Part shown: positions 34,066-43,800 of the stretch, in pieces
Numbering within the stretch: the first letter of the stretch is position 1
How the letters are laid out: every line of letters starts with the position of its first letter
Assembly: GCF_003144095.1 (NCBI RefSeq)
Contig: NZ_NSKH01000018.1
Coordinates: forward strand, 1,346,540-1,410,539
DNA: 64,000 nucleotides
Reading direction: 5' to 3'
From: Streptomyces sp. ICBB 8177
GTDB taxonomy: Bacteria; Actinomycetota; Actinomycetes; Streptomycetales; Streptomycetaceae
The notes under the pieces: generated by a model
What the model saw: the letters and a program-made list of their open reading frames with translations, nothing else
Database searches by the model: none
What the model was told of the DNA's origin: nothing
Translations under genes and position numbers: made by a program

Positions 34066-36177
34066 ATGTGGGCCGACGGAGTACCCAACCTGCTCATCGG
34101 TCTTCGTGAAGGGCTCGAAGCGGGCCTGATCGTCACGATCCTGCTCGCGGCCCTCCGCAAGAGCGGGGCCGCCGCCGCCGACACCGCCGGCACGGACGGT
34201 GAGCGCCGCGCCCCCTCCTCCGCCCCCATCTGGCTCGGCGTCATCGGCGCCGTCGCGCTGGCCGGCAGCTTCGCCGCCGTACTGACCTTCTCCACCAGCG
34301 TGCTGTCCTCCACCGGCCAGGAGGCCGTGGGCGGCGTCCTCAGCGTCCTGGCGGTCGGCCTGGTCACCGCGATGGTGTTCTGGATGCGCCGCACCGCCCG
34401 CACCCTCTCCGGCGAACTGCGCGGCAAGGTCGAGCACGCGCTGAAGTTCGGCTCCGGCGCGCTGGCCGTCACCGCGTTCCTCGCGGTCGGCCGGGAGGGC
34501 CTGGAGACCACCCTGTTCCTGTGGACCGCGGCGCGCACCGCGGGCGACACGGTCGCACCGCTGGTCGGCGCCGGCGTCGGCATCCTGGCCGCGGCCGTCC
34601 TGTGCCGCCTGCTCTACCAGCGCGCCATCCGCATCAACCTCGGCACCTTCTTCTCCCGCACCGCGCTCGCGCTGATCGTCATCGCCGCCGGCGTCCTCGC
34701 CTACGGCCTCGGCGACGTGCAGGACGCGGGCCTGCTGCCCGGCCAGAGCTGGATCGCCTTCGACCTGTCCTCGCACATCGACGCCAACTCCTGGTGGGTC
34801 ACGCTGATCAGCGGCGTGACCGAGCTGTCGGTCAAGATGACGGTGCTCCAGGTCGCCGCCTGGCTGGCCTACCTGCTGGTGGTCATCCCCGCCTTCGTCC
34901 GCGCCGACCGCCCGGCGGTGCCGCGGGCCGAGGACGCGGACGGCCGGACCTCCGGCGCCCCGGCCTGGGTGCGGCGGCTGCGCTCCGGCGTCGGCGGCGC
35001 GCTCGACCAGCGCCCCTGGACGGTCGGTTCGGCCCTAGTGCTGGTCCCGGTGGTGGCCGCGACCGTCGCCATCACGCTGCTGCCCGGCTCCAAGGGCTCC
35101 GACGAGACCGACGTGACCGTCACCGGCAAGGACTGCGCGCCGGAGTTCAAGTCCGCGCACACCGGCAAGCAGACCTTCTCGGTCGAGAACAGGACCGGCA
35201 AGGCCGGCGAGATCAACCTCGACAACGCGGCCGGCGCGATCGTCGCCGAGATCGAGACCCTCGGCCCCGGCACCACCGCCGAGATGGCCGCGACCCTCGG
35301 CCCGGGCACGTACACCTTCACGTGCATGATGGGCTCCACCGGCGTCACGCGGTCGGCGACCGTGCAGGCCTCAGGGCACAGCGACGCCACCACGGTCGCC
35401 GCCGTCAAGCCGGTCACCGTCAAGGACCTGACCAGGCCCAACGACCAGTACCAGGCGTACGCGGCAGGCGTGCTGAAGACCCTCGCCTCCGACGTCGCCA
35501 AGGTCAGGGCCGACCTCGGCAGGAACGACGTCGGGGCCGCGAAGACCGACTGGCTCGCCGCCCAGCTCGACTGGGAGCGGGTCGGCGCCTCGTACAACAG
35601 CTTCGGCGACGACGGCCTCGCGGTGGACGGCCTGCCGGACGGCCTCCAGGACGGCGTGAACGACCCGGGCTTCACCGGTCTGCACCGCCTGGAGTACGGC
35701 CTCTACCACGGCCAGAGCGCCAAGGACCTGGTGCCGGTGACCGACACGCTCACCGCGGACATCGTCAAGATCCAGAAGAACCTGACCTCCGACGATCTCG
35801 CGGGCGACCCGACCAACCTGCCGATCCGGGCGCACGAGATCCTGGAGGACGCGCTGCGCGACCACCTGTCGGGCATCGACGACCAGGGCTCCGGCATGGC
35901 GTACGCGCAGACCGCCGCCGACGTGGACGTGACCCGGACCGTGCTGGGCGAGCTGGCCCCGCTGATCGACGCCCGCTCGCCCAAGCTGATGGGCACCGTC
36001 ACCGCCCAGCTCGACACGCTGGACAAGGCGCTCCAGGCCACCCGCGACGGCAACACCTGGCAGTCGCCCGACAACGCGCCGCAGGCCCGGCGCGAGCAGG
36101 TCAACGCCGCCGTCAGCGCGGCCCTTGAGACCCTCTCGTCGGTGCCGGACCTGCTGGAAGTCCCGCCGAGCCACTGA
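34066..36177 (+). CDS. EfeU-EfeO fusion: FTR1-type iron permease joined to cupredoxin/M75 imelysin domain
   Basis: 703 residues. Residues 1 to about 280 are an FTR1/EfeU permease with seven helices and both REGLE motifs (IGLREGLEAGLI; VGREGLETTLFL). One more membrane helix (about 325-345) leads to an EfeO-like periplasmic part. That part has a cupredoxin domain (VTVTGKDCAPEFKS to GTYTFTCMMG), then the M75 imelysin-type domain with GLHRLEYGLY (HxxE) and IRAHEILEDALR. In E. coli EfeU and EfeO are separate proteins. Ferrous or ferric iron uptake together with EfeB is the expected job. ATG 34066 is chosen for its GAGGA spacing; 34060 is the alternative. Confidence 0.85.
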   Translation: MWADGVPNLLIGLREGLEAGLIVTILLAALRKSGAAAADTAGTDGERRAPSSAPIWLGVIGAVALAGSFAAVLTFSTSVLSSTGQEAVGGVLSVLAVGLVTAMVFWMRRTARTLSGELRGKVEHALKFGSGALAVTAFLAVGREGLETTLFLWTAARTAGDTVAPLVGAGVGILAAAVLCRLLYQRAIRINLGTFFSRTALALIVIAAGVLAYGLGDVQDAGLLPGQSWIAFDLSSHIDANSWWVTLISGVTELSVKMTVLQVAAWLAYLLVVIPAFVRADRPAVPRAEDADGRTSGAPAWVRRLRSGVGGALDQRPWTVGSALVLVPVVAATVAITLLPGSKGSDETDVTVTGKDCAPEFKSAHTGKQTFSVENRTGKAGEINLDNAAGAIVAEIETLGPGTTAEMAATLGPGTYTFTCMMGSTGVTRSATVQASGHSDATTVAAVKPVTVKDLTRPNDQYQAYAAGVLKTLASDVAKVRADLGRNDVGAAKTDWLAAQLDWERVGASYNSFGDDGLAVDGLPDGLQDGVNDPGFTGLHRLEYGLYHGQSAKDLVPVTDTLTADIVKIQKNLTSDDLAGDPTNLPIRAHEILEDALRDHLSGIDDQGSGMAYAQTAADVDVTRTVLGELAPLIDARSPKLMGTVTAQLDTLDKALQATRDGNTWQSPDNAPQARREQVNAAVSAALETLSSVPDLLEVPPSH

Positions 36178-36251
36178 CGGCCCGCCCCGCCCCCGTACCC
36201 GAACGTGCCGAGCACGAACACCGAGCACAGACCAGGAATGAGCCAGAACCG

Positions 36252-37493
36252 ATGAGCGTAAGTCGCCGCAGTTTCCTGAAGGGTGGCACCGCCGGCGCTG
36301 CCGGAACGGCTCTCGCCGGCGGCCTGATCGCCGGCGGGGCGCACGCCGACGCCCGCAACGGCGACGGCTCGGGCGACGCGGGCAAGCCCGCCTCCTACCC
36401 GTTCCACGGCGCCCACCAGTCCGGCATCCTCACCCCGGGCCCGGCCCAGAAGCAGGCGTTCGCCTGCCACGTCGCGATGGACGTGACCGCCGCGGACAAG
36501 GCCCAGCTGGTCGAGCTGATGAAGACGATCACCGACCGGGCGCGCTTCCTTACCGCCGGCGGCACGCCGCCGGACCTCGGCGTCAGCCAGCCGCCGTCGG
36601 ACAGCGACGTGCTGGGCCCGGTCGTGCCCGCCGACGGGCTGACGGTGACGCTGGGCCTGGGCGCCAGCCTCTTCGACGACCGCTTCGGCCTCGGCGCGCA
36701 CAAGCCGGCCAAGCTCACGCCGATGACGGTCTTCAAGAACGACTCGCCGGAAGCGGCCTGGATGCACGGCGACCTGATGGTGCAGCTGTGCGCCCACAAC
36801 CCGGACACCGTCCACCACGCGCTGCGCGACATCGCCAAGCACACCCGCGGCGCGATGCAGATGCGCTGGCGGATGGACGGCTTCGCCGCGCCGCCCCGCC
36901 CGTCCGGCACCGGCCGCAACCTGCTGGGCTTCAAGGACGGCACCGCCAACCCGACCGGCCCGACCGCGCAGGACCTGGTGTGGGTGGAGGACTCCGCCGA
37001 GCCGTCGTGGACCCGGGGCGGCACGTACCAGGTGGTGCGGCTGATCCGGATGCTGGTCGAGTTCTGGGACCGGGTGTCGATCAACGAGCAGGAGGGCATG
37101 TTCGGCCGCCGCCGGGACAGCGGCGCACCGCTGGACGGCAACAACGAGTTCGACACGCCGGACTACAAGGCCGATCCGCACGGCAACGTGATCCCGCTGG
37201 ACTCCCACATCCGGCTGGCCAACCCGCGCACCCACGCCACCGACAACCAGCGGCTGGTGCGGCGTTCGTACAACTACGACACCGGGATCGACGCCAACGG
37301 CAACATGGAGGTCGGACACACCTTCGTCTGCTTCCAGCAGGACATCCAGCGGCAGTTCGAGACCGTGCAGAAGCGGCTGGTGGACGAACCGCTCGTCGAC
37401 TACGTGCAGCCGTTCGGCGGCGGGTACTTCTTCGTGCCGCCGGGCGTGAAGGACAGCTCGGACTACTTCGCGAGCGGGCTGATGAAGGCGTGA
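36252..37493 (+). CDS. efeB: EfeB, DyP-type heme peroxidase/deferrochelatase
   Basis: 413 residues with a twin-arginine signal (SRRSFLKGGTAGAAGTALAG), so it is exported folded with heme. The DyP fold is marked by GFKDGTANP (GxxDG, catalytic Asp) and by the proximal-heme region with a His (DSHIRLANPRTHATDNQRLV, RRSYNYDTG). It probably oxidises Fe(II) for the EfeU-EfeO permease, and deferrochelatase activity has been proposed for the family. It lies 74 bases behind the fusion gene and should share its iron-box promoter. Confidence 0.92.
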   Translation: MSVSRRSFLKGGTAGAAGTALAGGLIAGGAHADARNGDGSGDAGKPASYPFHGAHQSGILTPGPAQKQAFACHVAMDVTAADKAQLVELMKTITDRARFLTAGGTPPDLGVSQPPSDSDVLGPVVPADGLTVTLGLGASLFDDRFGLGAHKPAKLTPMTVFKNDSPEAAWMHGDLMVQLCAHNPDTVHHALRDIAKHTRGAMQMRWRMDGFAAPPRPSGTGRNLLGFKDGTANPTGPTAQDLVWVEDSAEPSWTRGGTYQVVRLIRMLVEFWDRVSINEQEGMFGRRRDSGAPLDGNNEFDTPDYKADPHGNVIPLDSHIRLANPRTHATDNQRLVRRSYNYDTGIDANGNMEVGHTFVCFQQDIQRQFETVQKRLVDEPLVDYVQPFGGGYFFVPPGVKDSSDYFASGLMKA

Positions 37494-37517
37494 CGGACGC
37501 CTGATCCGGAGGTGTCG

Positions 37518-37553
37518 GGTAAGGGGCGGTCACCATGGCGACCGCCCCTTACC
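37518..37553. terminator. Bidirectional terminator between efeB and the anthranilate synthase gene
   Basis: A perfect 14-base stem GGTAAGGGGCGGTC (37518-37531 with 37540-37553) has an 8-base loop. It sits between two convergent genes. Confidence 0.85.
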
Positions 37554-37572
37554 GCGCCTTACCGCGCCGCGT

Positions 37573-39561
37573 TCACGGGCTGACGGTGACGGCCGCCAGC
37601 AGTTCCGTCACGATGCGGGTGCCGCGCAGCGTCAGCACGGACTCCGGGTGGAACTGCACGCCCGCGAAGCCCGGCCCGCGCAGCGCGTGGACGTCGCCGG
37701 TGACCGGGTCGCGGCTCAACTCGACGCCGTGCATGCCCAGTTCGTCAGCCGTACGCTCGTCGCAGCGGGCGGTGAAGGTGTTGTAGAAGCCGACCGTCTC
37801 GACGGTGCCGAAGAGATCGACGCGTTCCTGCGCGCCCTGGAACGGCACGTCCTTGCGCACGATGTCCAGCCCCATCTCGGCGGCCAGCAGCTCGTGCCCG
37901 AGGCACACCCCGAGCAGTCCGCCGCGGTCGCCGCCGCCGTGCCCGGCGATCAGTTCGGCGGCGAGCGGGCGCAGGGCGCGCATCCTCGGGTCGGCGCCGT
38001 CGCGCAAGTCGCCCGGGCCGGGACCCAGCACCACGGGCCCGCGGTGGGCGAGCACCGCCTCGCGCAGCCCCGGCGCGTCGTAGCGGCGCACGGTCACCTC
38101 CAGGCCGCAGGAGCGCAGGACGTGGGCGAGCATGGCGGTGAAGGTGTCCTCGGCGTCGACGACGAACGCGTGGCCGGCCAACGGCGCGTGTACTCCGAGT
38201 GAGGCCTCCCCGCCGAGTGGCGCGTGTCCGCCGAGGGGCGCGTGCTCGCGGTCGCGCATGCGCAGCCAGAACGGCGCGAGGTTCGCGCGGCGGGCGTCCA
38301 GCGCGGCCCGCACCCGGAAGTCGTCGGCGAGCCGGGGGCGTCGAGAGGCGTCCCGGTGCGGGACCGCCGGGGGCCGCACCCCCAGCGCCGCCAGCACGCC
38401 GGCCGCCTTGGCGTGCGTCTCGGCGACCTCGCCACGCGGGTCGGAGTGGCGTACCAGCGTCGCGCCGACCGCGACCCGCAGGGCGCCGTGGCGGTCGATG
38501 TCGGCGGTGCGGATCAGGATGGGGGAGTCCAGGGTGCGGGCGCCTCCGCCGTCGCGTCCGATGAGGGCGAGGGCGCCCGCGTAGTAGCCGCGGCCGTCCC
38601 GCTCGTGGCGTTCGATGACGCGGCAGGCGTTCTGCACGGGGGAGCCGGTGACGGTCGCCGCGAACATCGTCTCGCGCAGCACGTCGCGCACGTCCATCGA
38701 ACTGCGGCCGCGCAGTTCGTACTCGGTGTGCGCGAGGTGGGCCATCTCCTTCAGGCGCGGGCCGACGACCTGGCCGCCGAGGTCGCCGACCGTGCACATC
38801 ATCTTCAGTTCCTCGTCGACCACCATGGTCAGCTCCTCGACCTCCTTGGGGTCGTGGAGGAAGTCCAGCAGCCCTTGCGCGGTCGGCCCGGACGCCGGGT
38901 AGCGGTAGGTGCCGCTGATCGGGTTCATCACGACCGTGCCGCCCGCCATCCGCACGTGCACCTCGGGGCTCGCGCCGACGAGGGTGCGGTCGCCGGTGTG
39001 CACGACGAACGTCCAGTACGCGCCGCGTTCGCCGTCCAGCAGCCGCCGGAAGAGGGCGAGGGCGTCGCGCGCGGCGAAGCCCGGGACGTCACCGCGGAAG
39101 GTGCGGCGGACCACGAAGTTGGCGCCTTCGCCGCGCCCGATCTCGTCGCGCACGACACGTTCGACGACTTGCGCGTACGTGTCGTCGTCGAGGTCGAACG
39201 CGCCGCCCTCGACGCGCACCGGGTGCGCGGGCAGCGCGTCGAGCACGTCGGCGAGCGGCAGTTCGTGCTGTTCGTCCGGCCGCATGACGAGCAGCGGCGT
39301 CCCGTCGTCGCGCACGTCGAACCCGCGCTCGCGGATCTGCCGGAACGGCACGAGCGCGAGCGCGTCGGCCCGCCCCGGCACGGCGTCGTCCGGCAGCGGG
39401 ATGTCGGCGAGCCGCTCGACCGGGCCGACCGGCCCGAGCAGCACTTCGACCCGATCCTCCGGCCGCCCCGGCGTACGGCGCCGCAGCAGGGCGAACGGCG
39501 GCGCCCCGGGCTCCAGTAGCCGTCGTACGAGGTCGCAGGCAGGGATGTCGATGGTCGTCAT
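37573..39561 (-). CDS. Fused TrpE-TrpG anthranilate synthase (PhzE-like)
   Basis: 662 residues. The chorismate-binding domain (about 20-430) has VVMNPISGTYRYP and VVDEELKMMCTVG, with the C-terminal TVTGSPVQNACRVIE and ILIRTADID region. A linker contains the imperfect repeat HAPLGGHAPLGGEASLG. The glutamine amidotransferase domain (about 475-660) has GVCLGHELLA with the nucleophilic Cys and FHPESVL with the His-Glu pair. It makes anthranilate from chorismate and glutamine. It may feed tryptophan or a secondary metabolite. The Trp leader peptide and attenuator upstream argue for tryptophan supply. Confidence 0.92.
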   Translation of the reverse strand: MTTIDIPACDLVRRLLEPGAPPFALLRRRTPGRPEDRVEVLLGPVGPVERLADIPLPDDAVPGRADALALVPFRQIRERGFDVRDDGTPLLVMRPDEQHELPLADVLDALPAHPVRVEGGAFDLDDDTYAQVVERVVRDEIGRGEGANFVVRRTFRGDVPGFAARDALALFRRLLDGERGAYWTFVVHTGDRTLVGASPEVHVRMAGGTVVMNPISGTYRYPASGPTAQGLLDFLHDPKEVEELTMVVDEELKMMCTVGDLGGQVVGPRLKEMAHLAHTEYELRGRSSMDVRDVLRETMFAATVTGSPVQNACRVIERHERDGRGYYAGALALIGRDGGGARTLDSPILIRTADIDRHGALRVAVGATLVRHSDPRGEVAETHAKAAGVLAALGVRPPAVPHRDASRRPRLADDFRVRAALDARRANLAPFWLRMRDREHAPLGGHAPLGGEASLGVHAPLAGHAFVVDAEDTFTAMLAHVLRSCGLEVTVRRYDAPGLREAVLAHRGPVVLGPGPGDLRDGADPRMRALRPLAAELIAGHGGGDRGGLLGVCLGHELLAAEMGLDIVRKDVPFQGAQERVDLFGTVETVGFYNTFTARCDERTADELGMHGVELSRDPVTGDVHALRGPGFAGVQFHPESVLTLRGTRIVTELLAAVTVSP

Positions 39562-39608
39562 CGTGGGGTTTCCTTCCGGTGAGGAGGACGCCCCGCGCAA
39601 ACGCCGAG

Positions 39609-39626
39609 GACCGCCCTCGGGCGGCC
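39609..39626 (-). terminator. trp attenuator hairpin
   Basis: On the minus strand GGCCGCC (39626-39620) pairs with GGCGGTC (39615-39609), one G-U, around CGAG. It lies between the Trp leader peptide and the synthase start, where the terminator of a ribosome-mediated attenuator is expected. Confidence 0.65.
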
Positions 39627-39654
39627 TTCGCGAAGTGTGGTTGCGTACGCGCGA

Positions 39655-39714
39655 TCAGTGGGCCGCCGGATGAGCGGTCCACCACCACATGGAGTGCGTC
39701 TGCGTCACGTACAC
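39655..39714 (-). CDS. trpL: Trp leader peptide
   Basis: A 19-residue reading frame, VYVTQTHSMWWWTAHPAAH, ends 93 bases before the anthranilate synthase start. Three consecutive Trp codons followed by TAHPAAH match leader peptides known from streptomycete trpE genes. When charged tRNA-Trp is scarce, ribosomes would stall at WWW and prevent the attenuator from forming. GTG at 39714, GTG at 39708 or ATG at 39690 could start it. I prefer 39714 by length. A -10-like TATCGT lies just upstream, so the transcript has a very short 5' end. Confidence 0.85.
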   Translation of the reverse strand: MYVTQTHSMWWWTAHPAAH

Positions 39715-39791
39715 GGGCCCCACGATAACGCACGCGCGGCGCCGAGAACGCCCGGAAAGCACCGCGCGGGCGGCGGGCCCCGCGTGAGACC

Positions 39792-40409
39792 ATGATCGCC
39801 ATGAACGGCTCCGGGGGAAGCACGCCTGCCGGTGAACCCACGCCGGAGTCCACCGCCCGCCGCGCCTTCGCCGTGCGACTCGGCCGCTTCCGGCGCGGTG
39901 TCGTGCTGGTCCCCACGGCGGCCGACGGCGACCTGTGGTCCGGACACCGGGGCGGCGTCGGCTGGATCTACGCCTTCACCGACGAGCGCGCCATGGCGTC
40001 GTTCGCGGCGCGCCTGGAGCGCACACCGTGGCACGAGCGGTCCACGTACCTGGCCCTCACCGGTGCCCGGCTGCTCGACGCGGTGGTCCCGGCGGCGCCG
40101 GAACCGACGGGCGTCGTGGTGGACGTGGCGGGGCCCGCGCCGCTTCTGCTGCCGCCCCTGAGGGGGATCGTGCCGGACGCGGCGGCGATGGACGGATGGA
40201 CCGTGCGCGGGGACGTACGCGCACAGGGGGAGGAACCACGATGGCGAAGGACCTGGGCGTCAGCCCGGACGACCTCAAGGACGCCGCCGACGGGATCAAC
40301 GGAGTCATCCACGAACTGCAGTCGGTCGGCGGCGCGGCCGACGGCACCCTCGGGCGCGGCTTCGAGGAGCTGGCCCTGGACGGGCTCCAACTCGGCCACG
40401 CGGGCCTGA
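39792..40409 (+). CDS. SseB-like protein with an unusual overlapping C-terminus
   Basis: 205 residues. The N-terminal 130 resemble SseB-family domains (RRGVVLVPTAADGDLWSG, WIYAFTDERAMASFAARL, TGVVVDVAGPAPLLLPPL). The last about 56 residues overlap the next gene in another frame and are Ser/Thr/Arg-rich, which is the composition of shadow sequence. Either the real stop has been lost or a frameshift occurred near 40230. Such genes recur directly before WXG-like and RHS genes in streptomycetes. The function is unknown. ATG 39801 is an alternative start. Confidence 0.6.
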   Translation: MIAMNGSGGSTPAGEPTPESTARRAFAVRLGRFRRGVVLVPTAADGDLWSGHRGGVGWIYAFTDERAMASFAARLERTPWHERSTYLALTGARLLDAVVPAAPEPTGVVVDVAGPAPLLLPPLRGIVPDAAAMDGWTVRGDVRAQGEEPRWRRTWASARTTSRTPPTGSTESSTNCSRSAARPTAPSGAASRSWPWTGSNSATRA

Positions 40410-40870
40410 CCGCGTCCCTCGGCGGGTTCTGCGACCGCTGGGAGTGGGGGGTGCGCACGCTGGTGAACGACGGGACCGGGTTCGCCGACCGCCTCAGGCT
40501 GTCCGCGGGGACGTACTACGAGATGGACAAGTACGCGAGCGACACCTTCAAGGTGGACGTGAACGCGGCGGCGGGGGACCCCTACCTGACGCACGACCAG
40601 GTCGGGAACTCCTCCTGGCACACCGTCCTGTCCCGCAACACGGTCACCGACCTCCAGCACCCCGACTACAGCGCCGCCTCGGTCGAGCAGGCCCAGCAGC
40701 ACGACCGGAAGACCCTGGACGCCGCCGCGCAGGACATGGCACGCAACTCGCCCGCAGGGCGCCTCGCCGGGCTGGCCGCCGGTGACGGCCGACTCGGCGG
40801 CGCGGTCGAGGGCCTGACGCCTCCGCCCGGGCGGCCGGGCGGTACTCCGGCCCAGGACGGTGACCAGTGA
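40241..40870 (+). CDS. Small helical WXG/ESX-like companion of the RHS toxin
   Basis: 209 residues. The ATG at 40241 has GGGGGAGGA 7 bases upstream. The N-terminus KDLGVSPDDLKDAADGINGV and RWEWGVRTLVNDGTGFADRL are helical, like WXG100-type secreted partners. A C-terminal Pro-rich tail GLTPPPGRPGGTPAQDGDQ follows. The stop overlaps the RHS start by GTGA, so the two are coupled. The likely role is secretion partner or chaperone for the toxin. The family is not named with certainty. Confidence 0.7.
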   Translation: MAKDLGVSPDDLKDAADGINGVIHELQSVGGAADGTLGRGFEELALDGLQLGHAGLTASLGGFCDRWEWGVRTLVNDGTGFADRLRLSAGTYYEMDKYASDTFKVDVNAAAGDPYLTHDQVGNSSWHTVLSRNTVTDLQHPDYSAASVEQAQQHDRKTLDAAAQDMARNSPAGRLAGLAAGDGRLGGAVEGLTPPPGRPGGTPAQDGDQ

Positions 40871-43800
40871 CCGGGTGGGGCTGGGTCGGGCATGAGGCCG
40901 ACAAGGCCGGAGACGCGCTGGGGCGGGACTGGTCGAGCCTGAAGAAGACCGTCGGCACCGGCGTGGACGAGGCCGCCCACGACCTCGGCGGATACCTGGA
41001 CCACGTGGGACTGCACGACGCGGCGCAGTGGGTGGAGGACAAGGGGGACGGCCTCGCCTCAAGCATGGGCGCGTCGGTCGCCGAGTGCGAACTGGGCGGC
41101 AGCGACGATCCCACGAAGCTGATCCACGGCGATCCGGCGGCGATACGCAAGGTGGCGGGACACCTCGGGACGTTCCGTTCGGCCTTCGAGACCGCCCACA
41201 AAGGCATGGCGGGACTCAGTCCGCAGGACTGGACGGGACAGGGCGCCGACGCCTTCCGGGAGAAGTTCGCCGCCCACCCCAAGCAGTGGCTGAACGCGGC
41301 CGACGCCTGCTCCGGCGCCGGCGAGGCCCTGGACCGCTACGCGGACACGGTGGAGTGGGCCCAGCAGCAGGCGCAGCGGGCGATCGAGCACTACGAGGCG
41401 GGGCGCCGCGACAACCAGGCGGCGGTGGACGACTACAACGAGCGGGTACGCCGCTACAACGACGCCGCCGACGCCTACAACGCGACGCTGCGCGACGGCC
41501 GCGACCCCGGGCCCCCACCCGTCAAGCCGTCACAGCCCGGCCGGCCCGGCGACGAGGCGATCAGCCTGGCGAAGGAGACCCTGGCCGCCGCCCGTGGGCA
41601 GCGCGACGAAGCGGCCCGAGAGGCCCGGAAGGCCGTGGACGCGGGCACCCGACTCGCGCCGAGGACACCGGCGTTCACCGAACGTCTCCGGCTCGACGCG
41701 ATCGACCTGGCCAGCCCGGTCCACGCGGAACACGTGCTCGGCGGCGCGGCCCTGAGCGCCGGGGACATGATGGACTTCCTGCGCGGCCTGTCACCCACGG
41801 ACCCCTACAACCTCACGCACCCCGCCGAGTACCAGCAGCACACGACCGACACGCTGGCCGGGCTCATGCTGGCCGCCAACCACCCGCAGACGCTGGCGAA
41901 GGCGCTCGTCGGCACGGGCTGGACGTCCGACCCCGACCAGGCCGGCGGGTACTTCGTCACCAACCTCCTCGGCGCGCTGGCGGGCGACGGAGGGGACGCC
42001 CCCGCGATCGCCGCCGACCGGGCCGCCGCCGACGCGGGTGACACGGCCGCCGGCGCCGCGCGCGACCAACTGGCGCAGGACGGGCCCCGGACCTCGGCCC
42101 GTCCTCAGGACGCCGTCACGGACTGCGGCGACCCGGTCGACGTGGCGAGCGGCCGGATGTATTTGACGCAGACGGACGTGGCGCTGGACGGCCTGCTCCC
42201 GCTGGTCTTCACCCGCAGGACCGACTCCGGCTACCGCGCCGGGCGCTGGTTCGGGCCCTCCTGGTCCAGCACCGCCGACCAGCGGCTGGAGATCGACGAC
42301 GAGGGCGTGATCCTCGTCGCGCAGGACGGGCTCCTGCTGTCCTACCCGCACCCGGCGGTGGGCGTGCCCACGCTGCCCGCCGAAGGGCCGCGCCTGCCAC
42401 TGGAGCTGGGCGCCGACGGCGGGTACACGCTCACCGATCCCGACACGGGACGACGGTCGTACTTCACGCCGTACGGCGAGACCGCCGCGCTCCTCACCGA
42501 GGTGTCGGACCGCAACGGCCTGCGGATCTGCTTCGACTACACGGAGGACGGCACCCCGACCGGCATCCTTCACGACGGGGGGTACCGGCTGCGGATCACC
42601 ACGGAAGACGGCCGCATCACCGCGCTCGCGCTCGCCGGCCGCGGCGGCGAGCCGGACACCGAACTGCTGCGGTACGGCTATCGCGACGGCTGCCTGACCG
42701 AGGTGGTCAACTCCTGTGGGACGCCGCTGCGTTTCACGTACGACGCGGCGGGCCGCGTCACCTCCTGGACCGACCGCAACGGTCACGGCTACACCTACGA
42801 GTACGACGAACGCGGGCGATGCGTCAGGGAGTCGGGCGACGCGGGCCACCTGCGGTACGCCTTCGACCACGGCGAACGGGACGAGGCGACGGGCGAACGC
42901 GTCACCTGCGTGACCGACTCCCTCGGCCACACGACGCGTTACGTGATCAACGGCGCGTTGCAGGTGGTCGCCCGTGTCGACCCGTTGGGGGCCGTCGAGC
43001 GCTACGCCTGGGACCGCTACGACCGGCTGCTTTCGTACACGGACGCGCTGGGGCGGACGACCGCCCTCGGCTACGACGTGAACGGTCGCCCGACGACGGT
43101 CACGCGTCCTGACGGGCGGGTCCGTTCGACCGAGTACACCGCTGAGGGGCTGCCCCGTACGGTGACCACCGAGGACGGATCGGTGTGGCGCCGGGAGTAC
43201 GACGAGCGCGGCAACGTGGTGGCGACCGTCGACCCGCGCGGGGCGACCACCCGGTACTCCTACGACGCCCGCGGCCGCCTCACCGCCGTGACCGACGCGC
43301 TGGGGCACACCACCCGGGTGCGGTGCGACGCCGCCGGCCTCCCCGTCGAGGTCACCGACGCGCTGGGTACCGTCACCGGGTGCGAACGCGACGCCTTCGG
43401 CCGCGTCGTGGCGGTCACCGACCCGCTGGGCGCGGTCACCCGTTCGGCGTGGACCGTCGAGGGGCTGCTCGCGGCACGCACCGCACCGGACGGCGCGACG
43501 CAGCGCTGGACCTACGACGGCGAGGGCAACTGCCTGACCCACGCCGACGCGATGGGCGCCGTCACGCGCTTCGAGTACACCCACTTCGACCAGCTCGCCG
43601 CCCGCATCGACCCGGACGGCGCTCGCCACGAGTTCACGCACGACACGGAACTGCGACTGCGCGCGGTCCGCAACCCGCTGGGTCTGACCTGGACCTACGA
43701 CTACGACGCGGCCGGCCGGCTGGTCGCCGAGACCGACTTCGACGGCCGGCGCACCGCGTACTCCCACGATCCGGCCGGGCAACTGGTGCGGCGCGTCAAC

